From an uncultured Ellagibacter sp. (GTDB lineage Bacteria; Actinomycetota; Coriobacteriia; Coriobacteriales; Eggerthellaceae): a stretch of 23,946 nt of DNA. Where the stretch lies: assembly GCF_934636505.1 (NCBI RefSeq), contig NZ_CAKUAL010000031.1:1-23946 (forward strand), in the 5' to 3' direction. Positions 1 through 5,963 of this stretch are shown in pieces. Positions within the stretch are counted from its first letter, which is position 1. Each line of letters opens with the position of its first letter. The position numbers were made by a program, and so were the translations under genes. The notes under the pieces were generated by a model, which was not told the origin of the DNA, made no database searches, and was given only the letters and a program-made list of their open reading frames with translations.

Positions 1-218
1 TTGATCGCAATGATGATCTCGACCTCGTCGACCATGGTCTTCAGCATGCGGAACTTGCTGTCGGGCTCGAACCCGGGGAGCACGCGGCTTGCGTGGTAGT
101 CGTCGAAGAGCTTGCCTCCGAACTCGAGGTAAAGCTTGCCCCCGAACTGGTTGATGCGGCTCCTGATGTGCTCTGCCTGAAGTGCGATGTACTTGTCGTT
201 GTCGAATCCTTGGCGCAT
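1..218 (-). CDS. DUF1846 (UPF0371) family protein, 5' part, cut by window edge
   Basis: The reverse complement opens at an ATG and reads without a stop to the window edge (72 codons): MRQGFDNDKYIALQAEHI, then a stretch with GGKLYLEFGGKLFDDYHASR, then VLPGFEPDSKFRMLKTMVDE. This matches my memory of the N-terminus of DUF1846 proteins, which are about 490-500 residues long, so most of the gene lies outside the window. The biochemical role of the family is not established and I assign none. A GAAAGG ribosome binding site lies about 10 bases before the start, and a perfect TATAAT -10 lies further upstream on the same strand. It is divergent from the SLH peptidase gene, with 383 bases between the two starts. 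Confidence 0.85.
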   Translation of the reverse strand, partial: MRQGFDNDKYIALQAEHIRSRINQFGGKLYLEFGGKLFDDYHASRVLPGFEPDSKFRMLKTMVDEVEIIIAI

Positions 219-270
219 ATGATCGAGACCTTTCGCTTTCCGCAACCCTTGTATACCCATGAACCGAACC

Positions 271-276
271 ATTATA
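271..276 (-). promoter_or_regulatory. Candidate -10 box for the DUF1846 gene
   Basis: A perfect TATAAT on the minus strand would put the transcription start near 264 and give a leader of about 46 bases. No good -35 is visible 16-18 bases upstream (CGCCGA at best), so an activator may be needed or the match may be chance. Confidence 0.4.
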
Positions 277-482
277 TAGGATGGCCGCGGCGCTCGGCGC
301 GCGGGCTTGCGCTTCGAATCGAAGATTCAAAGATGAGAAGGGGCGGCGTCCGTCGCGCGGGGACTCACGATAGGGAACGGGGCTCGCGTCAATCGGGAAC
401 GGGGCGCACATTGATGCCCCTCGGCTTGCTTGGGACAGGGAGGCTCTCACCTGGCGTTATGGAGGGGGCGCGCAGGCGCGAG

Positions 483-510
483 TGGAGACGTGAGGCCCTC
501 ATGCTACAAT
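483..510 (+). promoter_or_regulatory. Candidate promoter for the SLH peptidase gene
   Basis: TGGAGA (483-488; 4 of 6 to TTGACA) stands 16 bases before TACAAT (505-510). TG at 502-503 gives an extended -10 (TGCTACAAT). The predicted start near 517 leaves a leader of about 85 bases that contains the 538-558 hairpin. Confidence 0.45.
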
Positions 511-601
511 CGACGCTGTTTTATGTTCTCGCGATCGGCGGGTTTCGCGAATTCCCGCTGCAGGACGAGGGGCGCGGCCTTTCGTCCGGATAAGAGGTTT
601 C

Positions 602-1861
602 ATGGCTTCTCGACCGTCTCGCTTTCTCAAGGGCCCCGTCGCCGTCACTTGCACGATAGCCCTCGCCTCCGCGCTCTCCCTTCCGCCTGTCGCTCTGGCG
701 GCAAGCGATGGCTCCTCGTCGGTCGCGGACCAGGCCCGCATCACGCTGCAGTCGAACGGGCGCATGCTCAAGTTCGACCAGGCCCTTATCAACCAGGTGG
801 GGCTTCAGCACACGGGCGGGTCGTGTTTGGGCTACGCCGCGGCGTATGCGAAGACCATCACGACGGGCACGGTGCACACGTGGGCGGAGTTCGACTACAA
901 TGGCGGCGCCTACGGCGAGAGCGGGTTTTACGGCAAGAACATGACCGACGAGTTCGACTGCCGCGTCATCGGGAGCGAGGCGGAGGTGCTCCGCACGCTC
1001 TATAACGCCATCAACGACGGCCACCCGGTCGTCCTCTACGTAACCACGGGAAGCGGCTCGCAGCACTGGGTCACCGTCATCGGCTACGAGGGCGTGGACA
1101 ATCCGGACAATCTCTCCACCAGCAACTTCATCATCTTAGACCCCGATAGGACTTCCGGCCTCGAGCCGGAATCGCTCTCCTCGCGTGGGCTCACGCTGCG
1201 CTACGGCGACTGGATGGGCAACGTGCGCATTTCGTATGCGTCGGCAGACGTAGACGACGGACGCGTTCCCTCCGAGCATTTCAGCGACTGCTTCTACGGC
1301 GACTGGTTCGTCGACTCGGGCGTCATCGATTACGTCTTCGACCACGGCTACATCACCGGCTATGCGGGCACGACCCTGTTCGGGCCTGCGAACGGCTTGC
1401 GGCGCTCCGAGGCGGTAACCATTCTTTGGCGCGTGGCGGGCAAGCCCCAGGTCGCTTCTGAAAAGCCTCAGTTCGACGACGCGAACTACGAGGACTTCTA
1501 CGGCGAGGCGCTTACCTGGGCGCGCGAGGTCGGCGTCGTGAACGGGTGGGATGGGACGAACGATTTCGCGCCCGACATGGAGGTCTCTCGCGAGCAGCTC
1601 GCCAAGATGATCTCGAACTACGCGAACAAGATCGCAGGTGCGAACACCGCGGCCGATCTGTCGAACCTGGACATCTTCGACGATGCGGACGCGATCTCGC
1701 CTTGGGCGCGCGACGCGGTCGCCTGGTGTGCCCAGGCAGGCGTTTTGACGGGTTCCCCCGCAAACGGCTCGAACAATGCGCTTCCGCAATTCGTGGCTGA
1801 CCGTGCGGCGACGGCGAAGATGGTCACTGTCCTCGCGCGCGACGTTCTGGCACTGGGGTAG
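602..1861 (+). CDS. Secreted C39-like cysteine peptidase with three SLH repeats
   Basis: The 419-residue protein starts at ATG 602, four bases after AAGAGG. Residues 1-34 look like a Sec signal peptide: basic start, hydrophobic core, and an ALA-AS cleavage site near 33/34. Residues 65-185 resemble peptidase C39-like (papain-fold) domains: Cys75 in GGSCLGYAAA, His155 in QHWVTVIGYEG and Asp180 in FIILDPDRT fit a Cys-His-Asp triad. Three SLH-type repeats follow (about 230-280, 291-340, 357-413), with motifs such as FGPANGLRRSEAVTILWR and FAPDMEVSREQLAKMISNYA. SLH repeats generally hold proteins on the cell wall through secondary polymers, so this is probably a wall-anchored protein acting outside the cell. 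C39-like domains can cleave peptides but some are inactive, and the substrate is unknown. It appears to be monocistronic. Confidence 0.8.
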   Translation: MASRPSRFLKGPVAVTCTIALASALSLPPVALAASDGSSSVADQARITLQSNGRMLKFDQALINQVGLQHTGGSCLGYAAAYAKTITTGTVHTWAEFDYNGGAYGESGFYGKNMTDEFDCRVIGSEAEVLRTLYNAINDGHPVVLYVTTGSGSQHWVTVIGYEGVDNPDNLSTSNFIILDPDRTSGLEPESLSSRGLTLRYGDWMGNVRISYASADVDDGRVPSEHFSDCFYGDWFVDSGVIDYVFDHGYITGYAGTTLFGPANGLRRSEAVTILWRVAGKPQVASEKPQFDDANYEDFYGEALTWAREVGVVNGWDGTNDFAPDMEVSREQLAKMISNYANKIAGANTAADLSNLDIFDDADAISPWARDAVAWCAQAGVLTGSPANGSNNALPQFVADRAATAKMVTVLARDVLALG

Positions 1862-1901
1862 TGCGCCGTTCTTCTTCGTTACTGATGTGTTAAATGCCAG
1901 G

Positions 1902-1922
1902 CGCGCTCCCCGCGCGATTTTT
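1902..1922 (+). terminator. Probable intrinsic terminator after the SLH peptidase gene
   Basis: CGCGC (1902-1906) pairs with GCGCG (1912-1916) around a five-base loop; a shifted pairing 1901-1905/1911-1915 is also possible. A and five T residues (1918-1922) follow. The stem is short but all G-C, and it sits 40 bases after the stop codon. Confidence 0.5.
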
Positions 1923-1931
1923 CCGTTCGAG

Positions 1932-1937
1932 TAAAAT
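1932..1937 (+). promoter_or_regulatory. Weak candidate -10 for the pyrG-xerD unit
   Basis: TAAAAT follows the terminator by ten bases and would give a leader of roughly 105 bases before pyrG. No convincing -35 is visible. A promoter must lie somewhere in 1923-2040, but the exact site is uncertain. Confidence 0.25.
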
Positions 1938-2049
1938 GAACGAACGTTTGGAGTTCGCCTGGCCGCGTCCGAGCGTATCGGCTCGCGCAGCCTGAGGCCG
2001 TAACTCATGTGGTTGGATAGCATTTCGGTTGCGCAGCAGAAGGAGAATC

Positions 2050-3657
2050 ATGGCCAAGCATATTTTCGTGACGGGCGGCGTTGTCTCATCATTGGGCAAG
2101 GGCATCACGGCGGCGTCTTTGGGGCATCTGCTCAAGGCGCGCGGCTACAAGGTAACCATGCAGAAGATGGACCCGTACCTGAACGTCGATCCGGGCACCA
2201 TGAGCCCGTTCCAGCATGGCGAGGTCTTCGTTACCGATGACGGTCATGAAGGCGACCTCGACTTGGGCCATTACGAGCGCTTCATCGATGAGTCCCTTTC
2301 GCGTGAGTCCAACTTCACGCAAGGTTCCATCTACCAGACGCTTATCGCGCGCGAGCGCCGCGGCGACTTCCTCGGCGGAACCGTGCAGGTCATCCCGCAT
2401 GTGACCGAGGCCATCAAGGAACGTTTGCGCCGCATCGCTTCCCAATCGAACGCCGACATCGTCATCTCCGAGATCGGCGGCACGATCGGCGACATCGAGT
2501 CCCAGCCGTTCATCGAGGCTGCCCGCCAGTTTAAGAAAGAGAAGGATCCGGGCGATGTGCTCTTCGTTCACGTGACGCTCGTCCCCTACATCGCCGCAGC
2601 TCACGAGGTGAAGACCAAGCCGACGCAGCATTCCGTGAAGGAGCTGCGCTCCATCGGCGTGCAGCCCGACTTTATCGTGTGCCGCTCTGACCACGAAATC
2701 ACCGACAAGGTGCGCGAGAAGATCGCGCTGTTCTGCGACGTGGCTACCGAGGACGTGCTCGCCTGCGTCGACTCGCCCTCCATCTACGAGGTGCCGCTTG
2801 CCCTCGATGAGCAGGGTTTCGACGTGAAGGTTCTCGACAAGCTCGGGCTTGAGGTGCGCCCGATCGACCTGACGCCGCTGAAGTCGTTCCTCGAGGCGGC
2901 GGACAACTGCGAGGGCCAGGTCGACATCGCGGTTGTGGGCAAGTACGTCTCGCTCCCGGATGCGTATCTCTCCGTCATCGAGGCGCTCGGGCATGCGGGC
3001 GTCCACGAGGGGCGCCACGTGGAAGTGCACCTCATCGATGGCGAGGAGCTTTCCGACGACAATGCCGAGGAGACGCTCGGATCGATGGACGGCATCCTCG
3101 TGCCGGGCGGCTTCGGCCAGCGCGCCTTCGAGGGGAAGATCGCCGCGGCGCGCTATGCCCGCGTGCACAAAGTTCCGTTCCTCGGCATCTGCCTGGGGCT
3201 TCAGGCAGCGGTATGCGAGTTCGCCCGCGATGTCGCCGGCATGCCGGGTGCCACGTCGGCCGAATTCGACGAGCAAGCGGAATTTCCCGTGATCGACCTT
3301 ATGCCCGAGCAGGAGGACATCGAGGACAAGGGCGGCACCATGCGCTTGGGCGCCTACCCCTGCAAGGTATCCCCGGGCTCGCGCGCGTTCGAGGCGTACG
3401 GCGAGGAGATCATCTACGAGCGCCATCGCCATCGTTACGAGGTGAACAACGCCTTCCGCGATCGCCTTCAGGAGGCAGGTCTCGTCATCTCCGGCGTGTC
3501 GCCCGACGGCCGCCTGACCGAGATGATCGAGCTTCCTGACCACCCGTGGTTCGTTGCAAGCCAGGGCCATCCCGAGTTCAAGAGCCGCCCGACGCGCCCC
3601 CATCCGCTGTTCAGCGCTTTTGTGCACGCCGCCGCGATCGGCAAATACCGTGGTTGA
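2050..3657 (+). CDS. pyrG: CTP synthase
   Basis: This enzyme makes CTP from UTP, ATP and glutamine in the cytoplasm, the last step of pyrimidine nucleotide synthesis. At 535 residues it has the usual length. The N-terminal synthetase domain (about 1-270) opens MAKHIFVTGGVVSSLGKG with the SLGKGI phosphate-binding loop at 14-19. The C-terminal class I glutamine amidotransferase domain (about 295-530) has the nucleophile Cys381 in GICLGLQ and the His507-Pro-Glu509 pair in SQGHPEFKSRP. I chose ATG 2050 because AGAAGGAG lies 4-5 bases upstream and the sequence then begins like the family; a TTG seven codons earlier has no such site. It overlaps xerD by eight bases, which suggests coupled translation. 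Confidence 0.97.
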   Translation: MAKHIFVTGGVVSSLGKGITAASLGHLLKARGYKVTMQKMDPYLNVDPGTMSPFQHGEVFVTDDGHEGDLDLGHYERFIDESLSRESNFTQGSIYQTLIARERRGDFLGGTVQVIPHVTEAIKERLRRIASQSNADIVISEIGGTIGDIESQPFIEAARQFKKEKDPGDVLFVHVTLVPYIAAAHEVKTKPTQHSVKELRSIGVQPDFIVCRSDHEITDKVREKIALFCDVATEDVLACVDSPSIYEVPLALDEQGFDVKVLDKLGLEVRPIDLTPLKSFLEAADNCEGQVDIAVVGKYVSLPDAYLSVIEALGHAGVHEGRHVEVHLIDGEELSDDNAEETLGSMDGILVPGGFGQRAFEGKIAAARYARVHKVPFLGICLGLQAAVCEFARDVAGMPGATSAEFDEQAEFPVIDLMPEQEDIEDKGGTMRLGAYPCKVSPGSRAFEAYGEEIIYERHRHRYEVNNAFRDRLQEAGLVISGVSPDGRLTEMIELPDHPWFVASQGHPEFKSRPTRPHPLFSAFVHAAAIGKYRG

Positions 3658-4540
3658 TCCGATTTCGGAATACCTGACCTGCCTGCGCATCGAGCGCGGG
3701 CGCTCGCCGCGGACGATCGAGGCGTACGGACGCGACCTCGCCGATTACGCGTCGTTTCTGGAGCGCAATCGGCTGGGGTCCGTCGCCCACGCCGATCGCG
3801 CGGCGCTCGCCGCTTACGAAGCCGACCTTTCCGAGCGTGGGTTCGCTCCCACGTCGGTGAAGCGTCGGCTTTCGGCGATTAAGGGGCTCTACCGCTATCT
3901 TGTGAGGGAAGAAGTCATCGCCACGAGCCCCGCTGACCTGATCGCCGTGCCCAAAACTCCCGATCGCTTGCCTGATGTCCTCTCGATCGCCCAGGTGAGC
4001 GCGCTTATGGAGTGCGCTGATGATTCCACGCCCGCCTCCTTGCGCGACCACGCCTTGCTTGAGGTGCTCTACGGGTGCGGCCTGCGTGCGAGCGAGGCAT
4101 GCGGTTTGAATCTTGCCGACCTCGCGCTCGACGAGGGGTATCTTCGCATTCGGGGAAAGGGCGGAAAGGAGCGCGTCGCCCCCATCTCCGGTGCCGCGCT
4201 ACGCACGCTGTCGATGTATCTCGACAACGCGCGCCGGGTTCTCGACGGAGGGCGCGGGAAATCGGGTGGTGCGGTGTTTCTGAACGTGCGCGGCGGAAGG
4301 ATCACGCGGCAGAGCCTGCACAAGATCGTCGCACGCGCCGGGCTTTCCATCGGCGTCACGAATCTGCATCCTCATACGCTACGCCATTCTTTCGCGACTC
4401 ATCTCCTCGAGGGTGGGGCCGATTTGCGAGCTATCCAGGAGATGCTCGGCCACTCCGATATCTCGACGACTCAAATCTACACGCACGTCGACCGTTCACA
4501 TATCCGCGAGGAATATCTCGCAGCGCACCCGCGCGCGTAG
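3650..4540 (+). CDS. xerD: Site-specific tyrosine recombinase XerD
   Basis: This recombinase resolves chromosome dimers at dif together with XerC. It has 296 residues (E. coli XerD 298). The N-terminal SAM-like DNA-binding domain spans about 1-100 (EYLTCLRIERGRSPRTIEAY). The catalytic domain has all expected residues: Arg146 (GCGLRASE), Lys170 (RGKGGKER), His242 and Arg245 (HTLRHSFATHLLEGG), His268 (LGHSD) and nucleophile Tyr277 (QIYTHV). The start is inferred as GTG 3650 because the family sequence begins there (VVDPISEYL). It overlaps the pyrG stop and has no clear ribosome binding site, consistent with coupling. Spacing of the catalytic residues points to XerC/D rather than a phage integrase; the choice of D over C rests on overall resemblance. 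Confidence 0.9.
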   Translation: MVDPISEYLTCLRIERGRSPRTIEAYGRDLADYASFLERNRLGSVAHADRAALAAYEADLSERGFAPTSVKRRLSAIKGLYRYLVREEVIATSPADLIAVPKTPDRLPDVLSIAQVSALMECADDSTPASLRDHALLEVLYGCGLRASEACGLNLADLALDEGYLRIRGKGGKERVAPISGAALRTLSMYLDNARRVLDGGRGKSGGAVFLNVRGGRITRQSLHKIVARAGLSIGVTNLHPHTLRHSFATHLLEGGADLRAIQEMLGHSDISTTQIYTHVDRSHIREEYLAAHPRA

Positions 4541-4769
4541 GGGGCGTTCTCCTCAGCCAGCCAGTCGCCTCCAGGCGGAAGCCAGCAATGGCCAGGCGGC
4601 GTGCTCGGCCACATGGAGCGAAGGCTGCGCAGCTTCTGAGCGCAATGCGGGCGAGCGCGCCGCCGTCCCGCAGGCCGACCAATCCACCCGCCCGGTCAGC
4701 TATCTGGCCAGCCAGCCGACTGGCCAGCCTACCAACCCGTCAATGTTTTCGCCATCGCTTTGGAGTCGA
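4541..4769. other. GC-rich noncoding stretch after xerD
   Basis: No frame here reads like a protein. It is rich in CCAG/GCCAG words, and a strong hairpin lies at 4704-4727. It is the first part of an 855-base gap between xerD and the mraZ promoter. Confidence 0.5.
4704..4727 (+). terminator. Hairpin of two CTGGCCAG palindromes, possible xerD terminator
   Basis: CTGGCCAG occurs at 4704-4711 and 4720-4727. Each copy is its own reverse complement, so the two can pair as an 8-bp stem with an 8-base loop. Only a weak T tract (GTTTTC, from 4745) follows after about 17 bases, so termination is uncertain; it may instead be an RNA-stabilising hairpin. Confidence 0.3.
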
Positions 4770-4797
4770 TGTACAAAAATGACGATTTGTTGTGAAG
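4770..4797 (+). repeat. Left terminal inverted repeat
   Basis: This pairs with 4914-4941 at 24 of 28 positions. The mismatches are at 4777, 4779, 4787 and 4788. Confidence 0.65.
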
Positions 4798-4913
4798 AAA
4801 TCGTGTACTACTCCTCAAAATATACGAAATTGTAGATTTACTCAGGTTGATATTCGCTTGGTTGGGATATTTTCGGGACAGTTAGGTCGACTTTCTAGTC
4901 AACTTCACATCCC

Positions 4914-4941
4914 CTTCACAACTTATCGTCAATCTTGTACA
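4914..4941 (-). repeat. Right terminal inverted repeat
   Basis: Its reverse complement begins TGTACAAGATTGACGATAAG and continues TTGTGAAG, matching the left end at 24 of 28 positions. Confidence 0.65.
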
Positions 4942-5225
4942 GGCAGTGAGGTGGGGGGTGTCCCTATAGTTTTGCCAATCTCCGATCTCGAATCCGGATG
5001 AAGGATCGGGGAGACGGGCGTATTGCATCTCGCTGCTCGCCTCGTGCGCAGGGGCTGCACGTCGCCGAGGACGATGGGCTCATCGCGCCTTGCTGTCTCG
5101 CTGCACGCGCAGGGTCCGCTGAGCGAGCTGCGTGACGCTCGAATCGCCCATACGCTGCTCGCCGTGCGCTCCCGCCCGCCGCGCCCTCGCCCTCCACCCG
5201 CTCGCTCCACTCGCCGTTCGCGGCT

Positions 5226-5267
5226 CCCACTTTCTCCCACACCCACACAAACCCCCCACATCGCCCC
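5226..5267 (-). other. G-quadruplex motif on the minus strand
   Basis: Five runs of three or more C on the + strand (5226-5228, 5236-5238, 5242-5244, 5252-5257, 5264-5267) are separated by 7, 3, 7 and 6 bases. This meets the usual G3+ N1-7 pattern on the minus strand. Folding in the cell is not shown. Confidence 0.5.
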
Positions 5268-5279
5268 ACCGCGATGCAC

Positions 5280-5307
5280 AGCCCATATCTTGGGCTCTTT
5301 TATTTTT
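5280..5307 (+). terminator. Strong intrinsic terminator upstream of the mraZ promoter
   Basis: AGCCCA (5280-5285) and TGGGCT (5291-5296) form a 6-bp stem with loop TATCT, followed by CTTTTATTTTT (5297-5307). It would insulate the dcw cluster from upstream transcription. A near copy of the stem region (5310-5325; GCCCAATATCTTGCGC against GCCCATATCTTGGGC) follows directly but has lost the perfect stem. Confidence 0.8.
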
Positions 5308-5395
5308 CCGCCCAATATCTTGCGCTGCACGACGCGTTCAATGAAGACGGTGCAGCTCAGAGCGTCCAAAATGAGCATCGAATCCCATGAAATGA

Positions 5396-5424
5396 TTGAA
5401 AAGTGGGAGATTGTGGGATAGAAT
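5396..5424 (+). promoter_or_regulatory. mraZ promoter with two MraZ boxes in its spacer
   Basis: TTGAAA (5396-5401) and TAGAAT (5419-5424), each 5 of 6 to consensus, are separated by exactly 17 bases. Inside the spacer, TGGGA at 5404-5408 and 5414-5418 are five bases apart, the TGGGA-N5-TGGGA arrangement known for MraZ operators. MraZ bound there would block RNA polymerase, so negative autoregulation of the dcw cluster is likely. The predicted start is near 5431, giving a leader of about 35 bases. Confidence 0.85.
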
Positions 5425-5465
5425 GCAATGCATTGGAAGCCACTGCAGGGTTTCGAAGGGAACAG

Positions 5466-5960
5466 ATGACGGACGATGCCAAACAGATCGAGGAGGTAGC
5501 CGAAGAGGTCGCGCCGCGTCGCGACGTGGTTCTCAACGGCGAATACCGCTTCAAGGTCGACGGCAAGGGCCGCGTGTCTCTCCCCGCGAAATTCCGCAAA
5601 GTGCTTTCAACCCAGCTCGTCGTCGCCAGGGATCTGGACAACGAATGCCTTTACGTGTTCGAAACGCCCGATTTCGAGGCATGGATCACCAAGTTGTTCG
5701 ATTCGTTCGTCGAGAAGAAGCACCCTACCAAGCGCGAGTGCCGGCACATCATGCTGAAGCTCAAGTCGCTTGCGAAGGACGTGGAGGTCGACAAGACCGG
5801 CCGCATCATGCTTCCCGCCGATGCCCGCGAGAAATGCGGCATCGACAAGGACGTCGTCGTCATCGGCAACACCGGTCGATTCGAGATCTGGGACGCGAAG
5901 CGTTACGACGAAGTGATCGACGACACCGATATCTCGATGTTGCTCGACCTAGCGGAGTAA
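5466..5960 (+). CDS. mraZ: Transcriptional regulator MraZ
   Basis: MraZ is the conserved DNA-binding regulator at the head of dcw clusters; it forms a ring-shaped oligomer that reads TGGG repeats. This 164-residue protein has both AbrB-like halves: EYRFKVDGKGRVSLPAKFR (27-45) and VEVDKTGRIMLPADAR (107-121), each with the D-x-(K/T)-G-R...P signature. The acidic N-terminal extension of about 20 residues is slightly longer than usual. I chose ATG 5466, preceded by GAAGGGA, because a possible upstream GTG at 5403 lies inside the promoter, before the predicted transcription start. Three bases separate its stop from rsmH. Confidence 0.95.
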   Translation: MTDDAKQIEEVAEEVAPRRDVVLNGEYRFKVDGKGRVSLPAKFRKVLSTQLVVARDLDNECLYVFETPDFEAWITKLFDSFVEKKHPTKRECRHIMLKLKSLAKDVEVDKTGRIMLPADAREKCGIDKDVVVIGNTGRFEIWDAKRYDEVIDDTDISMLLDLAE

Positions 5961-5963
5961 GAC

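Larger units (their letters stand above)
219..601. other. Divergent intergenic control region
   Basis: This stretch separates the starts of two divergent genes and I see no coding sequence in it. From left to right it holds: the -10 of the minus-strand gene (271-276); a perfect inverted repeat CTTCGA-A-TCGAAG (312-324); an 11-base direct repeat GGGAACGGGGC at 373-383 and 395-405; a candidate forward promoter (483-510); and a hairpin GCGGG/CCCGC (538-558) in the leader of the downstream gene. Open frames crossing the region have no family-like protein sequence. Confidence 0.6.
4770..4941. mobile_element. Candidate MITE-like element with 28-bp terminal inverted repeats
   Basis: The 28 bases at 4770-4797 match the reverse complement of 4914-4941 at 24 positions. 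Both ends begin TGTACAA, share TGACGAT and then GTTGTGAAG. The 172-bp interval is clearly more AT-rich than its surroundings and has no plausible coding frame. The left end also has an inner hairpin (4782-4804), and the right end has a second CTTCACA one helical turn inside the first (4903-4909 and 4914-4920). This is the structure of a small non-autonomous transposon remnant. I see no clear target duplication, because the flanks differ and TGTACA is itself palindromic. A structured regulatory or recombination site is an alternative. Confidence 0.5.
4965..5307 (+). ncRNA. Possible unidentified small RNA gene ending at a strong terminator
   Basis: TATAGT (4965-4970) could be a -10, although no good -35 is visible. 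Just downstream is a stem-loop closed by TCTCCGATC (4979-4987) and GATCGG-GG-AGA (5004-5014, two-base bulge). The stretch ends in a textbook intrinsic terminator (5280-5307). No protein frame is convincing: frames on both strands are low-complexity Arg/Pro/Ala-rich. A transcript of about 330 bases is therefore possible. I looked for signatures of RNase P RNA, tmRNA and SRP RNA and saw none. The last 120 bases before the terminator are strongly C-rich (about 68 C against 20 G by my count). Alternatively the terminator simply ends readthrough from xerD. Confidence 0.25.

Noticed and set aside
93..1005. Forward open frames at 93-593 and 430-1005
   Set aside because: They are out of frame with the DUF1846 and SLH genes, cross the control region, are Arg/Gly-rich and look like no family.
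2089..3690. 533-residue open frame on the minus strand
   Set aside because: It is a GC-rich antisense shadow of pyrG, with low-complexity Arg/His/Leu sequence.
4075..4835. Forward frames running from xerD into the gap (4075-4782 and 4413-4835)
   Set aside because: They are frame-shifted shadows of xerD, followed by low-complexity sequence, without a ribosome binding site.
3650..4941. xerD plus the inverted-repeat element as an integron-like or phage-like system
   Set aside because: XerD has the spacing and length of the chromosomal enzyme and is coupled to pyrG, so its closeness to the element is probably coincidence.
4987..4996. TCGAATCC, which resembles a tRNA T-loop, as a possible attachment site
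   Set aside because: No cloverleaf, acceptor stem or anticodon arm can be formed around it, and no integrase other than housekeeping XerD is near.
4792..5001. 69-residue frame (GTG start) across the inverted-repeat element
   Set aside because: It has no ribosome binding site, no recognisable domain, and spans the element boundary.
4965..5307. RNase P RNA, tmRNA or SRP RNA
   Set aside because: The conserved core words of these RNAs (for example GAGGAAAGTCC for RNase P) are absent.
4929..5421. Frames on both strands in 4929-5421
   Set aside because: They are Arg/Pro/Gly-rich low-complexity translations that run through the terminator and the mraZ promoter.
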